Shown: piece by piece, positions 24,687-33,178 of the stretch
How the letters are laid out: each line of letters starts with the position of its first letter
Position numbering within the stretch: position 1 is the first letter of the stretch
NCBI GenBank assembly: GCA_022826965.1
Contig: JAJDTU010000011.1
Span: 1 to 64,000 of the forward strand
Direction of reading: 5' to 3'
DNA length: 64,000 nt
From: Dehalococcoidia bacterium
Lineage (GTDB): Bacteria; Chloroflexota; Dehalococcoidia; Bin125
Translations under genes and position numbers: made by a program
Notes under the pieces: model-generated
Told to the model about the DNA's origin: nothing
What the model saw: the letters and a program-made list of their open reading frames with translations, nothing else
Database searches by the model: none

Positions 24687-25841
24687 ATGATTGAACTGAC
24701 CGAGGCGCAACAGTTAATTCAACAAACAGTACGCGACTTCGCGCGCGCCGAGATCGACCCCATTGCTGATGATATTGATCGCGAGGACCGATTTCCCACC
24801 CATCTGTGGCCCATGCTGGGTGAGCTCGGACTGTTAGGCGTGACAATCGAAGAACAGTACGGCGGCTCCAACGCCGGACTGCTGGCGGGCGTAATTGCTA
24901 CTGAAGAGATCGCTCGGGCGAGCGCATCAATAGCATTGTCGTATGGTGCGCATGCCAACCTGTGCGCCAACAACATCGAGACCAACGGCAGTGAGGCGCA
25001 GAAGGAACAGTATCTGCCCGGGCTCTGCGACGGCACCCAGATCGGCGCGCTGGCGTTGACCGAGCCGGAGGCCGGATCCGACGCGATGGGTATACGTACG
25101 ACCGCCGTGCGCGACGGCGACGTGTATCGACTCAACGGGTCGAAGATGTTCATTACCAACGGCTCCGTCGCCGACACGCTCGTGCTCTATGCCAAGACGG
25201 ATCTCGAGGCCGGCTCAGCCGGCGTCACGGCCTTCATTGTCGAATCGGCATTCGATGGATTCAGCGTCGGACAGGTGTTGGACAAGGTGGGACATCGCGG
25301 CTCACCGACCGCCGAGCTGCTCCTGGAGGACTGTATCGTCCCCGCCGCAAACGTGTTACGCGCTGAAGGCGCGGGCGCGGGCGTGATGATGCAGGGCCTG
25401 GCGGTCGAGCGCGCATTCCTGGCCGGAGAGCCATTGGGCATCGCCCAGGCGGCGCTGGACGAAGCGGTCGAGTACGCCCGAACCCGCAAGCAGTTCGGCC
25501 GGCGAATCGGCGACTTCCAGCTCATCCAGGCCATGCTCGCCGACATGTACACGGAACTCGAGGCCGCACGCTGGCTGGTTTACCGCACCGCACACGTGGT
25601 TGAGGAGTCCGCAGCGAAAGGCATGCGCAGCAACAAGGAGGCAGCCGCGGCGATCCTGTACTCAGCCGAGATGTCAAGCCGAGTGGCCGACAAGGCAGTC
25701 CAGGTCCACGGCGGCTACGGCTACATGAGCGAAAGCCGCGTTGCGCGCTACGTCCGAGACGCCAAACTGCTGGAGATCGGCGCTGGAACGTCCGAGATTC
25801 GCCGGATGCTGATCGGCCGGGAGCTGATTGGTCCGGAGTGA
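24687..25841 (+). CDS. acyl-CoA dehydrogenase, isovaleryl-CoA-dehydrogenase-like
   Basis: FAD enzyme of 384 aa that oxidises an acyl-CoA to an enoyl-CoA and passes electrons to ETF. Family blocks: ALTEPEAGSDAMGIRTTA, NGSKMFITNG, YARTRKQFGRRIGDFQLIQ, VHGGYGYMSE. The C-terminal motif reads EIGAGTSEIRRMLIGREL, which lacks the Glu of medium-chain enzymes (EGTSQI) but matches isovaleryl-CoA dehydrogenase, whose base is in GLDLERLVLAG; here GLAVERAFLAG supplies Glu241. ATG 24687 has GGAGG upstream. Branched-chain acyl-CoA is the likely substrate. Confidence 0.93.
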   Translation: MIELTEAQQLIQQTVRDFARAEIDPIADDIDREDRFPTHLWPMLGELGLLGVTIEEQYGGSNAGLLAGVIATEEIARASASIALSYGAHANLCANNIETNGSEAQKEQYLPGLCDGTQIGALALTEPEAGSDAMGIRTTAVRDGDVYRLNGSKMFITNGSVADTLVLYAKTDLEAGSAGVTAFIVESAFDGFSVGQVLDKVGHRGSPTAELLLEDCIVPAANVLRAEGAGAGVMMQGLAVERAFLAGEPLGIAQAALDEAVEYARTRKQFGRRIGDFQLIQAMLADMYTELEAARWLVYRTAHVVEESAAKGMRSNKEAAAAILYSAEMSSRVADKAVQVHGGYGYMSESRVARYVRDAKLLEIGAGTSEIRRMLIGRELIGPE

Positions 25842-25869
25842 CTAAAGACCTCGGTCGCGGTGGGATCCC

Positions 25870-26397
25870 TTAGGACCCGAGCAAGATCGTTCGGCCCTGC
25901 TGATATGCATCCAGCGCCCGTGTCTGCAGACCCTCAGTGCCGGCGCTCCCGATTGGATGATCGACGAGCGCGTAGCGAAAGTCCGGCATCCCAAGCGTCT
26001 TGGCGATCATCCGACCGGTCGGATCGAAGGGGTGAGTGCAGAGCACCAAGCCCGGCTTACCGGTCTGCTCGAACGTGATCCCGTCGTGCACACTGCACGT
26101 TGAGCAGGATCCTCAATCGCCCACCGCCGTGATCAGGAAATCGACGTCGTTGGCGATCCGTTCCAGGACCTGCGGATCGGCGATCCGACTGGCGTTGCGC
26201 TTGCCTGAGTCGATCACGATCTTGCAGCCCGCTTCACGCTCGAAGACCTCGGCGGTATAGCGCAACAATCTGTCGGCGTTGACCTTGCCGTTGGAGAACA
26301 GCCCGATGTTGAGGCCGTCCAGCCTGGTCAGGCGAGGGGCGGCCGCGTAGCCCGTCGGCGTTGGCTCGCCTGTTGGGTCAAACAGTTCCAGTGCCAT
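25870..26397 (-). CDS. UGSC-family selenoprotein, in-frame UGA at 26115-26113
   Basis: Translation runs from ATG 26397 (GGAG upstream) through TGA at codon 95 to the stop at 25870, 175 aa with selenocysteine at residue 95. Both sides of the TGA are in the same frame and form one protein: residues 1-94 end DFLITAVGD, then U-GSCSTCSVHDGITFEQTG and a C-terminal CTHPFDPTGRMIAKTLGMP. The U-G-S-C motif (U95, C98) is the signature of the UGSC (seleno)protein family, probably a redox site. A hairpin meeting the bacterial SECIS rules follows the UGA (26077-26111). A standard gene caller would split this gene in two. A nonsense mutation is the alternative but does not explain the hairpin. Confidence 0.85.
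26077..26111 (-). promoter_or_regulatory. bacterial SECIS-like element after the UGA
   Basis: Upper stem CGTGCA / TGCACG (six perfect pairs, 26085-26099) closes a GTG loop; the lower stem GATCC / GGATC (five pairs) starts two bases after the UGA, with an asymmetric internal loop between the two stems. The loop begins 19 nt after the UGA and has G as its first base, both within published bSECIS limits (16-37 nt; G among the first two loop bases). Confidence 0.7.
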
Positions 26398-26417
26398 GAA
26401 CGTCTCCGATATCAGGC

Positions 26418-27482
26418 TCAGCAGTCGAGGCAGACGCCGATCGCCTTGGTCTGGTAGATCGAGTTGCGCCCTCGGCTCCACGACGGCAGAAAGGCGGAGT
26501 GTCCTCCAGCCTCGCCGCCCGCGACGATCAGCAGAATGTCATCCGGGCTGCGTCCGCGATGGAAGCGTCCCAACGTGCGATCGTGGCCGCGCTCGCCTTC
26601 GGAGAGACCATCTCGGTCGAGACCCGCCGGCCACTTGCCCTTGCTCAGCATGTCGCCGGGATCCCGGCTGGCGTGCTCGAAGAGGTATGCCTGTACATCC
26701 CGCTTGGACATCCCGCCCGACGCAGCGATCTGCGCATGCTCCGGCGACATCACCACCAGCGATTGGCCATCGGTCAGCGCGCCCAGCGAGCCCATGGCGT
26801 CGGCGAAGGTGTCGAGCAGTCGCTCCGGGTCGCTGGTGTAGTGATTCTCGACGTTGTAGAAGCCCGACGCGGCGAAGACGGTTGCCGTCGAAACCTCCGG
26901 CGGGAAGCCCAACGACTCGTGCAGCGGCTCCCAGGGACTGTTAAGGATGTTCTCCGAGATGCAGCATGAGTACTTGCCCGGCCAGCCGGTGGTCGAGCGA
27001 TCGGAGATGCCGGGAATCATCTGGAAGATGTTCATGATCACCAGCCGGATCGCACGTCCGATCGTCGCATTGGCGCGATAGCCGGGTCCGAACACGTTGA
27101 CGCTGGCGTTCATCCCGATCTCGTCGCGGATATCGCCAGAGACGATCACGACCGGCGCCGAACCGCCGGTGCTGGCCGTCGATCCGTGGAAGTTGTACGC
27201 GTCCTCGTTCAGCCCCTCGAGCGCAGCGAGCACGGTGGGAAAGTACTGCGGTAGACAGCCCGCCATCACCGCATTGACAGCGGCCGACTGCACGCTGCAT
27301 TCCCGTCCGGTCGCCGGGTGACGGGCAACGATCTCCTCAGGCGGCCGTCCCGCCGCCATGAGGAGGCGCTCGACCCGCTCGCGTACCGGCGGAACAACCG
27401 GCAAGCCGTCGGTCCAACCCTGTTCATAGCAATAGTCGATGGCGGAGAGTTCGTCGTCGAGGATGTGAGTCTCGGTGGTCAT
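26418..27482 (-). CDS. conserved DGLPVVPP-motif protein, partner of UGSC protein
   Basis: A 354-aa protein with an N-terminal WTDGLPVVPPVRERVERLL motif, NAVMAGCLPQYFPTVLAA, GPGYRANATIGRAIRLV, WPGKYSCCISEN and a C-terminal CxxC (VCLDC). I recall this DGLPVVPP family being encoded next to, or fused with, UGSC proteins; here the UGSC gene follows after 20 nt. The function is unknown, and its own conserved Cys residues (CCISEN, CLDC) suggest a redox or metal role with the selenoprotein. A TAGACT box lies six bases before the ATG. Confidence 0.75.
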   Translation of the reverse strand: MTTETHILDDELSAIDYCYEQGWTDGLPVVPPVRERVERLLMAAGRPPEEIVARHPATGRECSVQSAAVNAVMAGCLPQYFPTVLAALEGLNEDAYNFHGSTASTGGSAPVVIVSGDIRDEIGMNASVNVFGPGYRANATIGRAIRLVIMNIFQMIPGISDRSTTGWPGKYSCCISENILNSPWEPLHESLGFPPEVSTATVFAASGFYNVENHYTSDPERLLDTFADAMGSLGALTDGQSLVVMSPEHAQIAASGGMSKRDVQAYLFEHASRDPGDMLSKGKWPAGLDRDGLSEGERGHDRTLGRFHRGRSPDDILLIVAGGEAGGHSAFLPSWSRGRNSIYQTKAIGVCLDC

Positions 27483-27488
27483 GGCCTG

Positions 27489-27494
27489 AGTCTA
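27489..27494 (-). promoter_or_regulatory. TAGACT box 6 nt before ATG 27482
   Basis: On the minus strand TAGACT, six bases, ATG. Candidate leaderless promoter for the DGLPVVPP/UGSC pair. Confidence 0.5.
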
Positions 27495-27614
27495 GGGCGT
27501 TGCCCTGGGAGGCCGGCACGTCAATCGAGTTGGTTCGTCCGTACGAAGTGAGCATCTAAACTGGCCTAGCGGCGCGTCCGGAGCGGCTCCTGACGGGTCT
27601 CTGAAGAGGCGGCG

Positions 27615-29279
27615 ATGGCGGAGCGAAACGGCTCGGGCGCTCGCGGCGCGGACGTTCGACGGCCGAGCGACGACCGACCGCTGGTCACCGGACCGTCCCT
27701 CGGTCCGATCCCCTATCACTGGGTCGCCGCGATCGTGGTCTGTGTGGGCACCTTCCTCGGTGTCATGGACAACACGATCACGAACATCGCCTTGCCAACC
27801 CTGAAGGACGAGTTCGACCGCTCCCTGGACGATGTCATCTGGGTCGCCCTTTCCTTCATCGTGGTCAGCACAGGCCTCTCGCTGACCATGGGACGCCTCG
27901 GCGACCTCTACGGTCGCAAGAAGCTCTACGCGTGGGGATTCGTGGTCTTCACGATCGCCACGTTCCTCTCCTCGATCTCCGGCTCCTTGGAGGAGCTGGT
28001 CGGAACGCGGGTGCTGCAGGCGATCGGTTCCTCGATGACCATCGCCAACGGCGCGGCGATCATCACCGCATCTTTCCCACCCTCGAAACGCGGGACGGGC
28101 TTGGGCCTGATCGTCTCCACCGTCGGCGCCGGCGCCGCGGCCGGACCGATCCTCGGTGGTCTGCTGATCGACCTGCTCGACTGGCGCGCGATCTTCTGGA
28201 CGCGCGTACCCTTTGGCCTGCTCGCCGCGTTGCTCGCCTGGCGATTCCTGAAGGACGCTCCCAGTCACCAGCGACCCAAGGGCCTCGATATCCCCGGTGC
28301 GGTGCTGCTCTTTGGGATGCTGGCCTGTCTCACGTTCGGCATCAACCGCGCTCGAGACCTTGGCCTGACTTCGACCCTGGTGACCGTGGTCATCGCCGCC
28401 GGGCTGGTCTTCCTCGTCTGGTTCGTCATCGTCGAGCGTCGCTCTCCGTCGCCGGTCGTCGATCTGGGCCTGTTCAAAGGACGGGGATTCTCGTTCGGCA
28501 TCCTGGCGGCAATCCTCCAGTTCTTCGGTATGAGTTTCACCTTCTATCTCGTGCCCACCCTGTTGCAGGACGGACGCGGCTTCACGGCGACCGAGACCGC
28601 CCTGATGATGATGCCGCTCTCCCTGATGATGCTGATCATGTCCCCGGTGTCGGGCCGCTTATCCGACCGCTTCGGATCACGCCCGCTGACGACCGTCGGC
28701 ATGGTTCTGGTCTGTCTCGCGCTGTTCCTGCTCTCGCGCACGACGGCGGACACCTCGCCGGTCGACTTCGCCATGCGCATGATGCTGCTCGGCATTGGCA
28801 CGGCGACCTTCGGTTCACCGAACACGTCGGTGATCATGTCGGCGGTGCCTCCCGAACGGCTCGGCACGGCATCCGCCTCCCAGACAACCGCACGCACCTT
28901 CGGCAACTCGTTCGGCACCTCCGTCGGCGTCGCGGTGATGACATCGGTCGCCGCCAGCTTCGCGCTCAACAACGGGGTCTCGGCCGAGAGCGGCGAAGCG
29001 ATCACGCAGGGCTTCCGAATGGCGCTACTGGTAGCGACCATCGCAGCTTCTCCGGCGATTCTGCTCTCATTGCTCGGGGGACAACGCGGCGTCCGGGTCG
29101 TCGCCCAGAAGGCCGCGGAAGGCGTACAGGTCGTGCGGGAAGCAATCGAGGTTGAGATATCGGCAATGGTGCCGCTGTTCCGTGGCCAGAAGACCCTGCC
29201 GCATCGCGAGATTGGCCTGAACGGCGTGCAAGATCAGCGACCGTCCGCCCCGGTCCCGGTGGAAGAGGAGACAACGTGA
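27615..29279 (+). CDS. MFS transporter, DHA2 (14-helix) family
   Basis: Inner-membrane proton antiporter of 554 aa, length and helix pattern typical of the 14-TM drug exporters. Motif D1 MDNTITNIALPTLKDEF near helix 1, motif A GRLGDLYGRKKLY after helix 2 and motif C GPILGGLLIDLLDW in helix 5 are visible. A TAAACT box lies about 60 nt upstream and AGAGG precedes the ATG. The stop overlaps the start of the flavoprotein gene (GTGA), so the two may serve one compound: oxidation or reduction by the flavoprotein and export or import by this carrier. Confidence 0.93.
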   Translation: MAERNGSGARGADVRRPSDDRPLVTGPSLGPIPYHWVAAIVVCVGTFLGVMDNTITNIALPTLKDEFDRSLDDVIWVALSFIVVSTGLSLTMGRLGDLYGRKKLYAWGFVVFTIATFLSSISGSLEELVGTRVLQAIGSSMTIANGAAIITASFPPSKRGTGLGLIVSTVGAGAAAGPILGGLLIDLLDWRAIFWTRVPFGLLAALLAWRFLKDAPSHQRPKGLDIPGAVLLFGMLACLTFGINRARDLGLTSTLVTVVIAAGLVFLVWFVIVERRSPSPVVDLGLFKGRGFSFGILAAILQFFGMSFTFYLVPTLLQDGRGFTATETALMMMPLSLMMLIMSPVSGRLSDRFGSRPLTTVGMVLVCLALFLLSRTTADTSPVDFAMRMMLLGIGTATFGSPNTSVIMSAVPPERLGTASASQTTARTFGNSFGTSVGVAVMTSVAASFALNNGVSAESGEAITQGFRMALLVATIAASPAILLSLLGGQRGVRVVAQKAAEGVQVVREAIEVEISAMVPLFRGQKTLPHREIGLNGVQDQRPSAPVPVEEETT

Positions 29280-30754
29280 GCCATGTGATTGTCGTCGGAG
29301 CTGGCAACGCCGCCCTCTGCGCCGCGCTCGCCGCCCGAGAACGCGGAGCCGACGTGACAGTCCTGGAGAAGGCGCCGCAGGGCGAGCGCGGCGGCAACAC
29401 CTACTTCACTGGCGGCGGCTTCCGCTTCCCCTACGACGGCATGGACGACATCCTGCGCATCATCACCGACCTGAGCGACGCGGAGATCGAGCGAGTCGAC
29501 GTCGGCGCCTACCCGAGCGCGCAGTTCCGAGACGACTTGGCGCGGGTGACCGATGGCCTGATTGACGATGGCATGGCCTCGGCTCTCGTTCGCGAGGCCG
29601 CGCCGACCATCGAATGGCTCCACCGTCAAGGCGTCAAGTTCACACTGATGACAGGACGGCAGGCGAACGACGTCGACGGCAAGCTGGTCTTCTACGGCGG
29701 ACTGACGGTCGAGGCGGTCGGCGCAGGCAAGGGACTGTCGGACCAGGAGTTCGCTGCCGCCGAGCGGGTCGGCGTTGACATCCGCTACGACGCAAAGGTC
29801 GTGAACCTGCTCCGCGACGGGCGCCGCGTTCGCGGCGTCGAGCTCTGGACCGAGGACGACGTTGAAGAGCTCGAGGCGGACGCAGTTGTCCTGGCGGCCG
29901 GTGGGTTTGAAGCGAACATCGAGATGCGCACCCGTTACCTCGGTCCCGGCTGGGACATGGCTAAGGTGCGCGGATCCCGGTTCAACACGGGCGACGCCAT
30001 CCAGGCTGCGATCGACGCCGGCGCGCAACCCTTCGGTAACTGGTCCGGCGCGCACGCGGTCGCCTGGGATCTGAATGCGCCACCCACCGGCAACCGGATC
30101 GTCGCCGATCTCTACCAGAAGCACTCATACCCGTATGGGTTGATCGTCAACCTCAACGGTGAGCGCTTCGTCGACGAAGGCGCCGACATCCGCAACTACA
30201 CCTACGCCAAGTACGGCCGCGCCATCCTCGCGCAGCCCGAGCGAGCGGCGTTCCAGCTCTTCGACCAGCGCACCGTGCATCTGCTGCGCGACGAATACCA
30301 CGTCCGACAGGTGACCATGGCCCAGGCCGACACCATCGCAGATCTCGCCGAGTCGCTCGGTGTCGATGCCGACGGCCTGCAGCGAACGATCGACGACTAC
30401 AACAGGTCCTGCCCCGAGCACGGAATCGAGAGCTTCAATCCGTCAACCCTGGACGGTGTCGGAACACGAGGTGTCAACCCACCGAAGTCGAACTGGGCGC
30501 TGCCCTTCGATTCCCCGCCCTACCTCGGCTACGCGGTGACCTGCGGCATCACCTTCACCTTCGGCGGCCTCAAGATCGATCCGCGCAGCGCACAGGTCCT
30601 GGACACCGAGGATCGTCCGATGGCCGGTCTCTACGCCGCCGGAGAGCTGGTCGGCGGATTGTTCTACAACAACTACGCCGGGGGCTCCGGTCTCATGGCC
30701 GGCAGCGTGTTCGGCCGGATCGCGGGAAGGAGCGCCGCCGTTGAACGCGTCTGA
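29276..30754 (+). CDS. FAD-dependent oxidoreductase, fumarate-reductase/TcuA-like
   Basis: Flavoprotein of 492 aa with GTG start overlapping the previous stop. The FAD Rossmann motif GAGNAALCAALAARERG leads, followed by EKAPQGERGGNTYFTGGG. The C-terminal half carries GGLKIDPRSAQVLD and GLYAAGELVGGLFYNNYAGG, typical of the succinate dehydrogenase/fumarate reductase flavoprotein family. Sequence character is closest to tricarballylate dehydrogenase TcuA-type and 3-ketosteroid-dehydrogenase-like members. Substrate unknown. Lack of a signal peptide puts it in the cytoplasm. Confidence 0.92.
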   Translation: MSHVIVVGAGNAALCAALAARERGADVTVLEKAPQGERGGNTYFTGGGFRFPYDGMDDILRIITDLSDAEIERVDVGAYPSAQFRDDLARVTDGLIDDGMASALVREAAPTIEWLHRQGVKFTLMTGRQANDVDGKLVFYGGLTVEAVGAGKGLSDQEFAAAERVGVDIRYDAKVVNLLRDGRRVRGVELWTEDDVEELEADAVVLAAGGFEANIEMRTRYLGPGWDMAKVRGSRFNTGDAIQAAIDAGAQPFGNWSGAHAVAWDLNAPPTGNRIVADLYQKHSYPYGLIVNLNGERFVDEGADIRNYTYAKYGRAILAQPERAAFQLFDQRTVHLLRDEYHVRQVTMAQADTIADLAESLGVDADGLQRTIDDYNRSCPEHGIESFNPSTLDGVGTRGVNPPKSNWALPFDSPPYLGYAVTCGITFTFGGLKIDPRSAQVLDTEDRPMAGLYAAGELVGGLFYNNYAGGSGLMAGSVFGRIAGRSAAVERV

Positions 30755-31478
30755 GCGAGGTGAGGCACTGCTGCGCGAAATCCTGGACTCGTCCGAAGTG
30801 CTGATGACGCCACAGTTGCGAAAGATCGCACGACGAGAGGCCAAGGAGCTGAAGTCGGCGTCCGGCGAAGAGGTGCTCGAACTCTGCAACCTGCTGATCG
30901 AACACGGCGGAGGCGGCCGCGTGCGACGCCAGGAACACGGTCCGGCGTACGAGACCCGCATGGTGGCCTTCAACCTCGTATCAATGCACCGCCCGGCGTT
31001 CGCGTTGTTGAACTGGCGCGAACTTGAGCGGCTGGGGCGTACCCTGGACGGCTGGGCCTCGGTCGATCACTTCGCCCGCAGACTCAGCGGTCCGGCCTGG
31101 CAACGCGGTCAGATCACCGACGCGAGAGTCCGTCGCTGGGCGACGTCATCCGACTTCTGGTGGCGACGCGCAGGCCTCGTCTCGACGATCGCCCTCAATG
31201 AACGTCACCTCGGCAAGGGCGACGCCGTGAGGACCCTGGCAATCTGCGAGTTCTTCGTCGACGATCGAGCGGACCTGCACGTCAAGGCCCTGAGCTGGGC
31301 CCTACGCGAGTTGGCAATCCGCGATCCGGACGCCGTGATCGAGTACATCGTCGATCGCGAAGATCGCCTCGCCTCACGAGTGCTCCGCGAGGTGCGGAAC
31401 AAGATCGAGACCGGTCACAAAATGGCCAGGCCCTCAGACGCCATGCAACGCCGGATGCGTGAGCGTCGCCCAGACTGA
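30741..31478 (+). CDS. DNA alkylation repair (AlkD-like) HEAT-repeat protein
   Basis: A 245-aa all-helical protein. The block DFWWRRAGLVSTIALNER and the C-terminal HVKALSWALRELAIRDPDAV resemble AlkD, a HEAT-repeat DNA glycosylase that removes positively charged alkylated bases. The start is TTG 30741, which overlaps the flavoprotein end; GGAAGGAG lies about 10 bases before it. The overlap suggests co-transcription with the MFS and flavoprotein genes, though no functional link is obvious. Confidence 0.82.
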   Translation: MNASERGEALLREILDSSEVLMTPQLRKIARREAKELKSASGEEVLELCNLLIEHGGGGRVRRQEHGPAYETRMVAFNLVSMHRPAFALLNWRELERLGRTLDGWASVDHFARRLSGPAWQRGQITDARVRRWATSSDFWWRRAGLVSTIALNERHLGKGDAVRTLAICEFFVDDRADLHVKALSWALRELAIRDPDAVIEYIVDREDRLASRVLREVRNKIETGHKMARPSDAMQRRMRERRPD

Positions 31479-31489
31479 GCCATCCCGCC

Positions 31490-31541
31490 CGGCGTGCTCA
31501 AACGGCGTGCTCAGACACCGCGCTCAGAAAGTGCGATCAGA
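31490..31541. repeat. four degenerate 13-bp tandem repeats
   Basis: Units CGGCGTGCTCAAA, CGGCGTGCTCAGA, CACCGCGCTCAGA and AAGTGCGATCAGA follow each other with exact 13-bp spacing between two convergent genes; the last unit covers the stop codon of the carboxylase gene. Confidence 0.6.
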
Positions 31542-33099
31542 CGCAGGTGGGCCAGCTGGCCAGCTCCCTCGTCTCGCCCCTCCGTGGTGGAATGACCGGG
31601 AAGCGTTGGAGGCTCTCGAGAAGCCAGCGGCGCGTGTCGGCGGGGTCAATGATCTCGTCAAGGTTCATGATTCCGGCCGCGCCCCAGGGCTCGTGGCCCA
31701 GGGTCCATTCGTCGATCAGCCGCTGGCGCTCGGTGTCGGGATCGGCGGCTTCGGCGATGTCGCGTGCATGGACAACGTTCACACCGACCCCGGGATCCAT
31801 GAAAGATATCTCTGCTCCGGGCCACGCCGTGATCAGTGAGTTGTCCATGCTGTTCCCCGACAGGGAGAAGTACGCCAGCCCAAACGCCTTGCGCAGCACA
31901 ACCGTCATCCGCGGGACCGTCATCTGGCCCAGCGCTTCCATGAACATGATTGCCTTGTTCAGCAGACGCGCATGCTCGGGCTGCGAGCCGACGATGAAGC
32001 CCGGCACGTCCTGCAGCCAGACCGTGGGGATGTTGAATGACTCGCACATGCACACGAACTGCGTGCCCTTGTCGCACGTGTTGGGGTCTAGTGCGCCCGC
32101 GTTGAACATCGGGTTGCTGGCCATGATCCCGACCGTGTGACCGCCGATCCGGGCCAGCGCAGTGATCAAGGAACGACCGAAGCGCGGCTTGAACTCAAGC
32201 ATGTCACCGTCGTCCACGATCCGCTGGATCACGCGGTGCATGTCGTACGCGCGCTGGCGACGCGTCGGTACGAGGTCGGCGATCCTCGGGTCGGGCTCGG
32301 CGTACTCGTACCCCGCGCGAATCGGAGGCAGTTCCCAGCAGTTCGACGGCAAGTACGAGAGAAACTGCTTGATCTGCTCAATCGCCTCCTCCTCTGTCTC
32401 CGCCGACTGGTCGATCTGACCGGTCAAATCGAGATGGATGTCGACCCCGCCCAGATCCTGCAGCGTGATCAACTCGCCCGTGGCGATCTCAATCACGCGC
32501 GGCGACGAAACGTTGAGCGCGGATCCGCGCACCTGGACGGTGAAGTCCGAGTAGGCGCTGTGGAAGCTGGAACCCCCGAACGACTCGCCAACGATCGCCG
32601 TCGCCATCGGAATTCTTCGGCGCCGTCGCGCGGATTCGATGCCCGGCGGGATCTTGCTGAAACCCTCCGAGCCGAGCGCGTCCGGCAGGCGGGCGCCGCC
32701 GGTCTCACCGAAGTAGACATGGGGCACGCCCTGCTTGAGCGAATGCTCATAGATGCGCTTCATGCGCTTGCCGCCGACGACCGATGATGATCCGTGCAGC
32801 ACCGTGACGTCGTCGCCAACCGCGGTCGCGGGACGTCCGTCGATCGTGCCCCACCCGCCGATCTTGCCGTCGCCGGGTGTCCGCTCGCGCACTCCCTCCT
32901 GTTCGGAGAAGGCAAAGGTCCCGATCTCGCGGAAGCTGCCCGCTTCAAACAGCTTGTCCAGACGCTCGCGTATCGTCAGCCGACCCTTGGCATGCTGGCG
33001 GGCGATGCGCTCGGTCGAGCCCATCTCCGAAACGATCTTCTGCCGCCGCATCAGGAGGTCTTCGCGGATTTGCTGCGGAGTGAGCGGGTTGACGGCCAT
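31537..33099 (-). CDS. acyl-CoA carboxylase carboxyltransferase (beta) subunit
   Basis: Biotin-dependent carboxyltransferase of 520 aa, the usual size for propionyl-, methylcrotonyl- or related acyl-CoA carboxylases. Two crotonase-like halves are seen: RLTIRERLDKLFEAGSFRE and GGARLPDALGSEGF in the N-terminal half, and FNIPTVWLQDVPGFIVGS, RKAFGLAYFSLSG and AWPGAEISFMDP in the C-terminal half. ATG 33099 is fixed by AGGAG six bases upstream; the longer frame is not coding. Biotin carboxylase and carrier subunits are not in the window. With the isovaleryl-CoA-dehydrogenase-like gene nearby, methylcrotonyl-CoA is a plausible substrate. Confidence 0.9.
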   Translation of the reverse strand: MAVNPLTPQQIREDLLMRRQKIVSEMGSTERIARQHAKGRLTIRERLDKLFEAGSFREIGTFAFSEQEGVRERTPGDGKIGGWGTIDGRPATAVGDDVTVLHGSSSVVGGKRMKRIYEHSLKQGVPHVYFGETGGARLPDALGSEGFSKIPPGIESARRRRRIPMATAIVGESFGGSSFHSAYSDFTVQVRGSALNVSSPRVIEIATGELITLQDLGGVDIHLDLTGQIDQSAETEEEAIEQIKQFLSYLPSNCWELPPIRAGYEYAEPDPRIADLVPTRRQRAYDMHRVIQRIVDDGDMLEFKPRFGRSLITALARIGGHTVGIMASNPMFNAGALDPNTCDKGTQFVCMCESFNIPTVWLQDVPGFIVGSQPEHARLLNKAIMFMEALGQMTVPRMTVVLRKAFGLAYFSLSGNSMDNSLITAWPGAEISFMDPGVGVNVVHARDIAEAADPDTERQRLIDEWTLGHEPWGAAGIMNLDEIIDPADTRRWLLESLQRFPVIPPRRGETRELASWPTCV

Positions 33100-33178
33100 G
33101 CGGGACTCCTGTGGGATACGACGCTCGGACGGGGGCGGGCCTGGTTCGCAGTGACGATATCGGCTGGCCGGGGTAGGT

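Noticed and set aside
25870-26397. Pseudogene explanation for the UGSC gene
   Set aside because: A single TGA at the exact U position of the UGSC motif, followed by a hairpin meeting SECIS rules, with both flanks intact, is much better explained by recoding.
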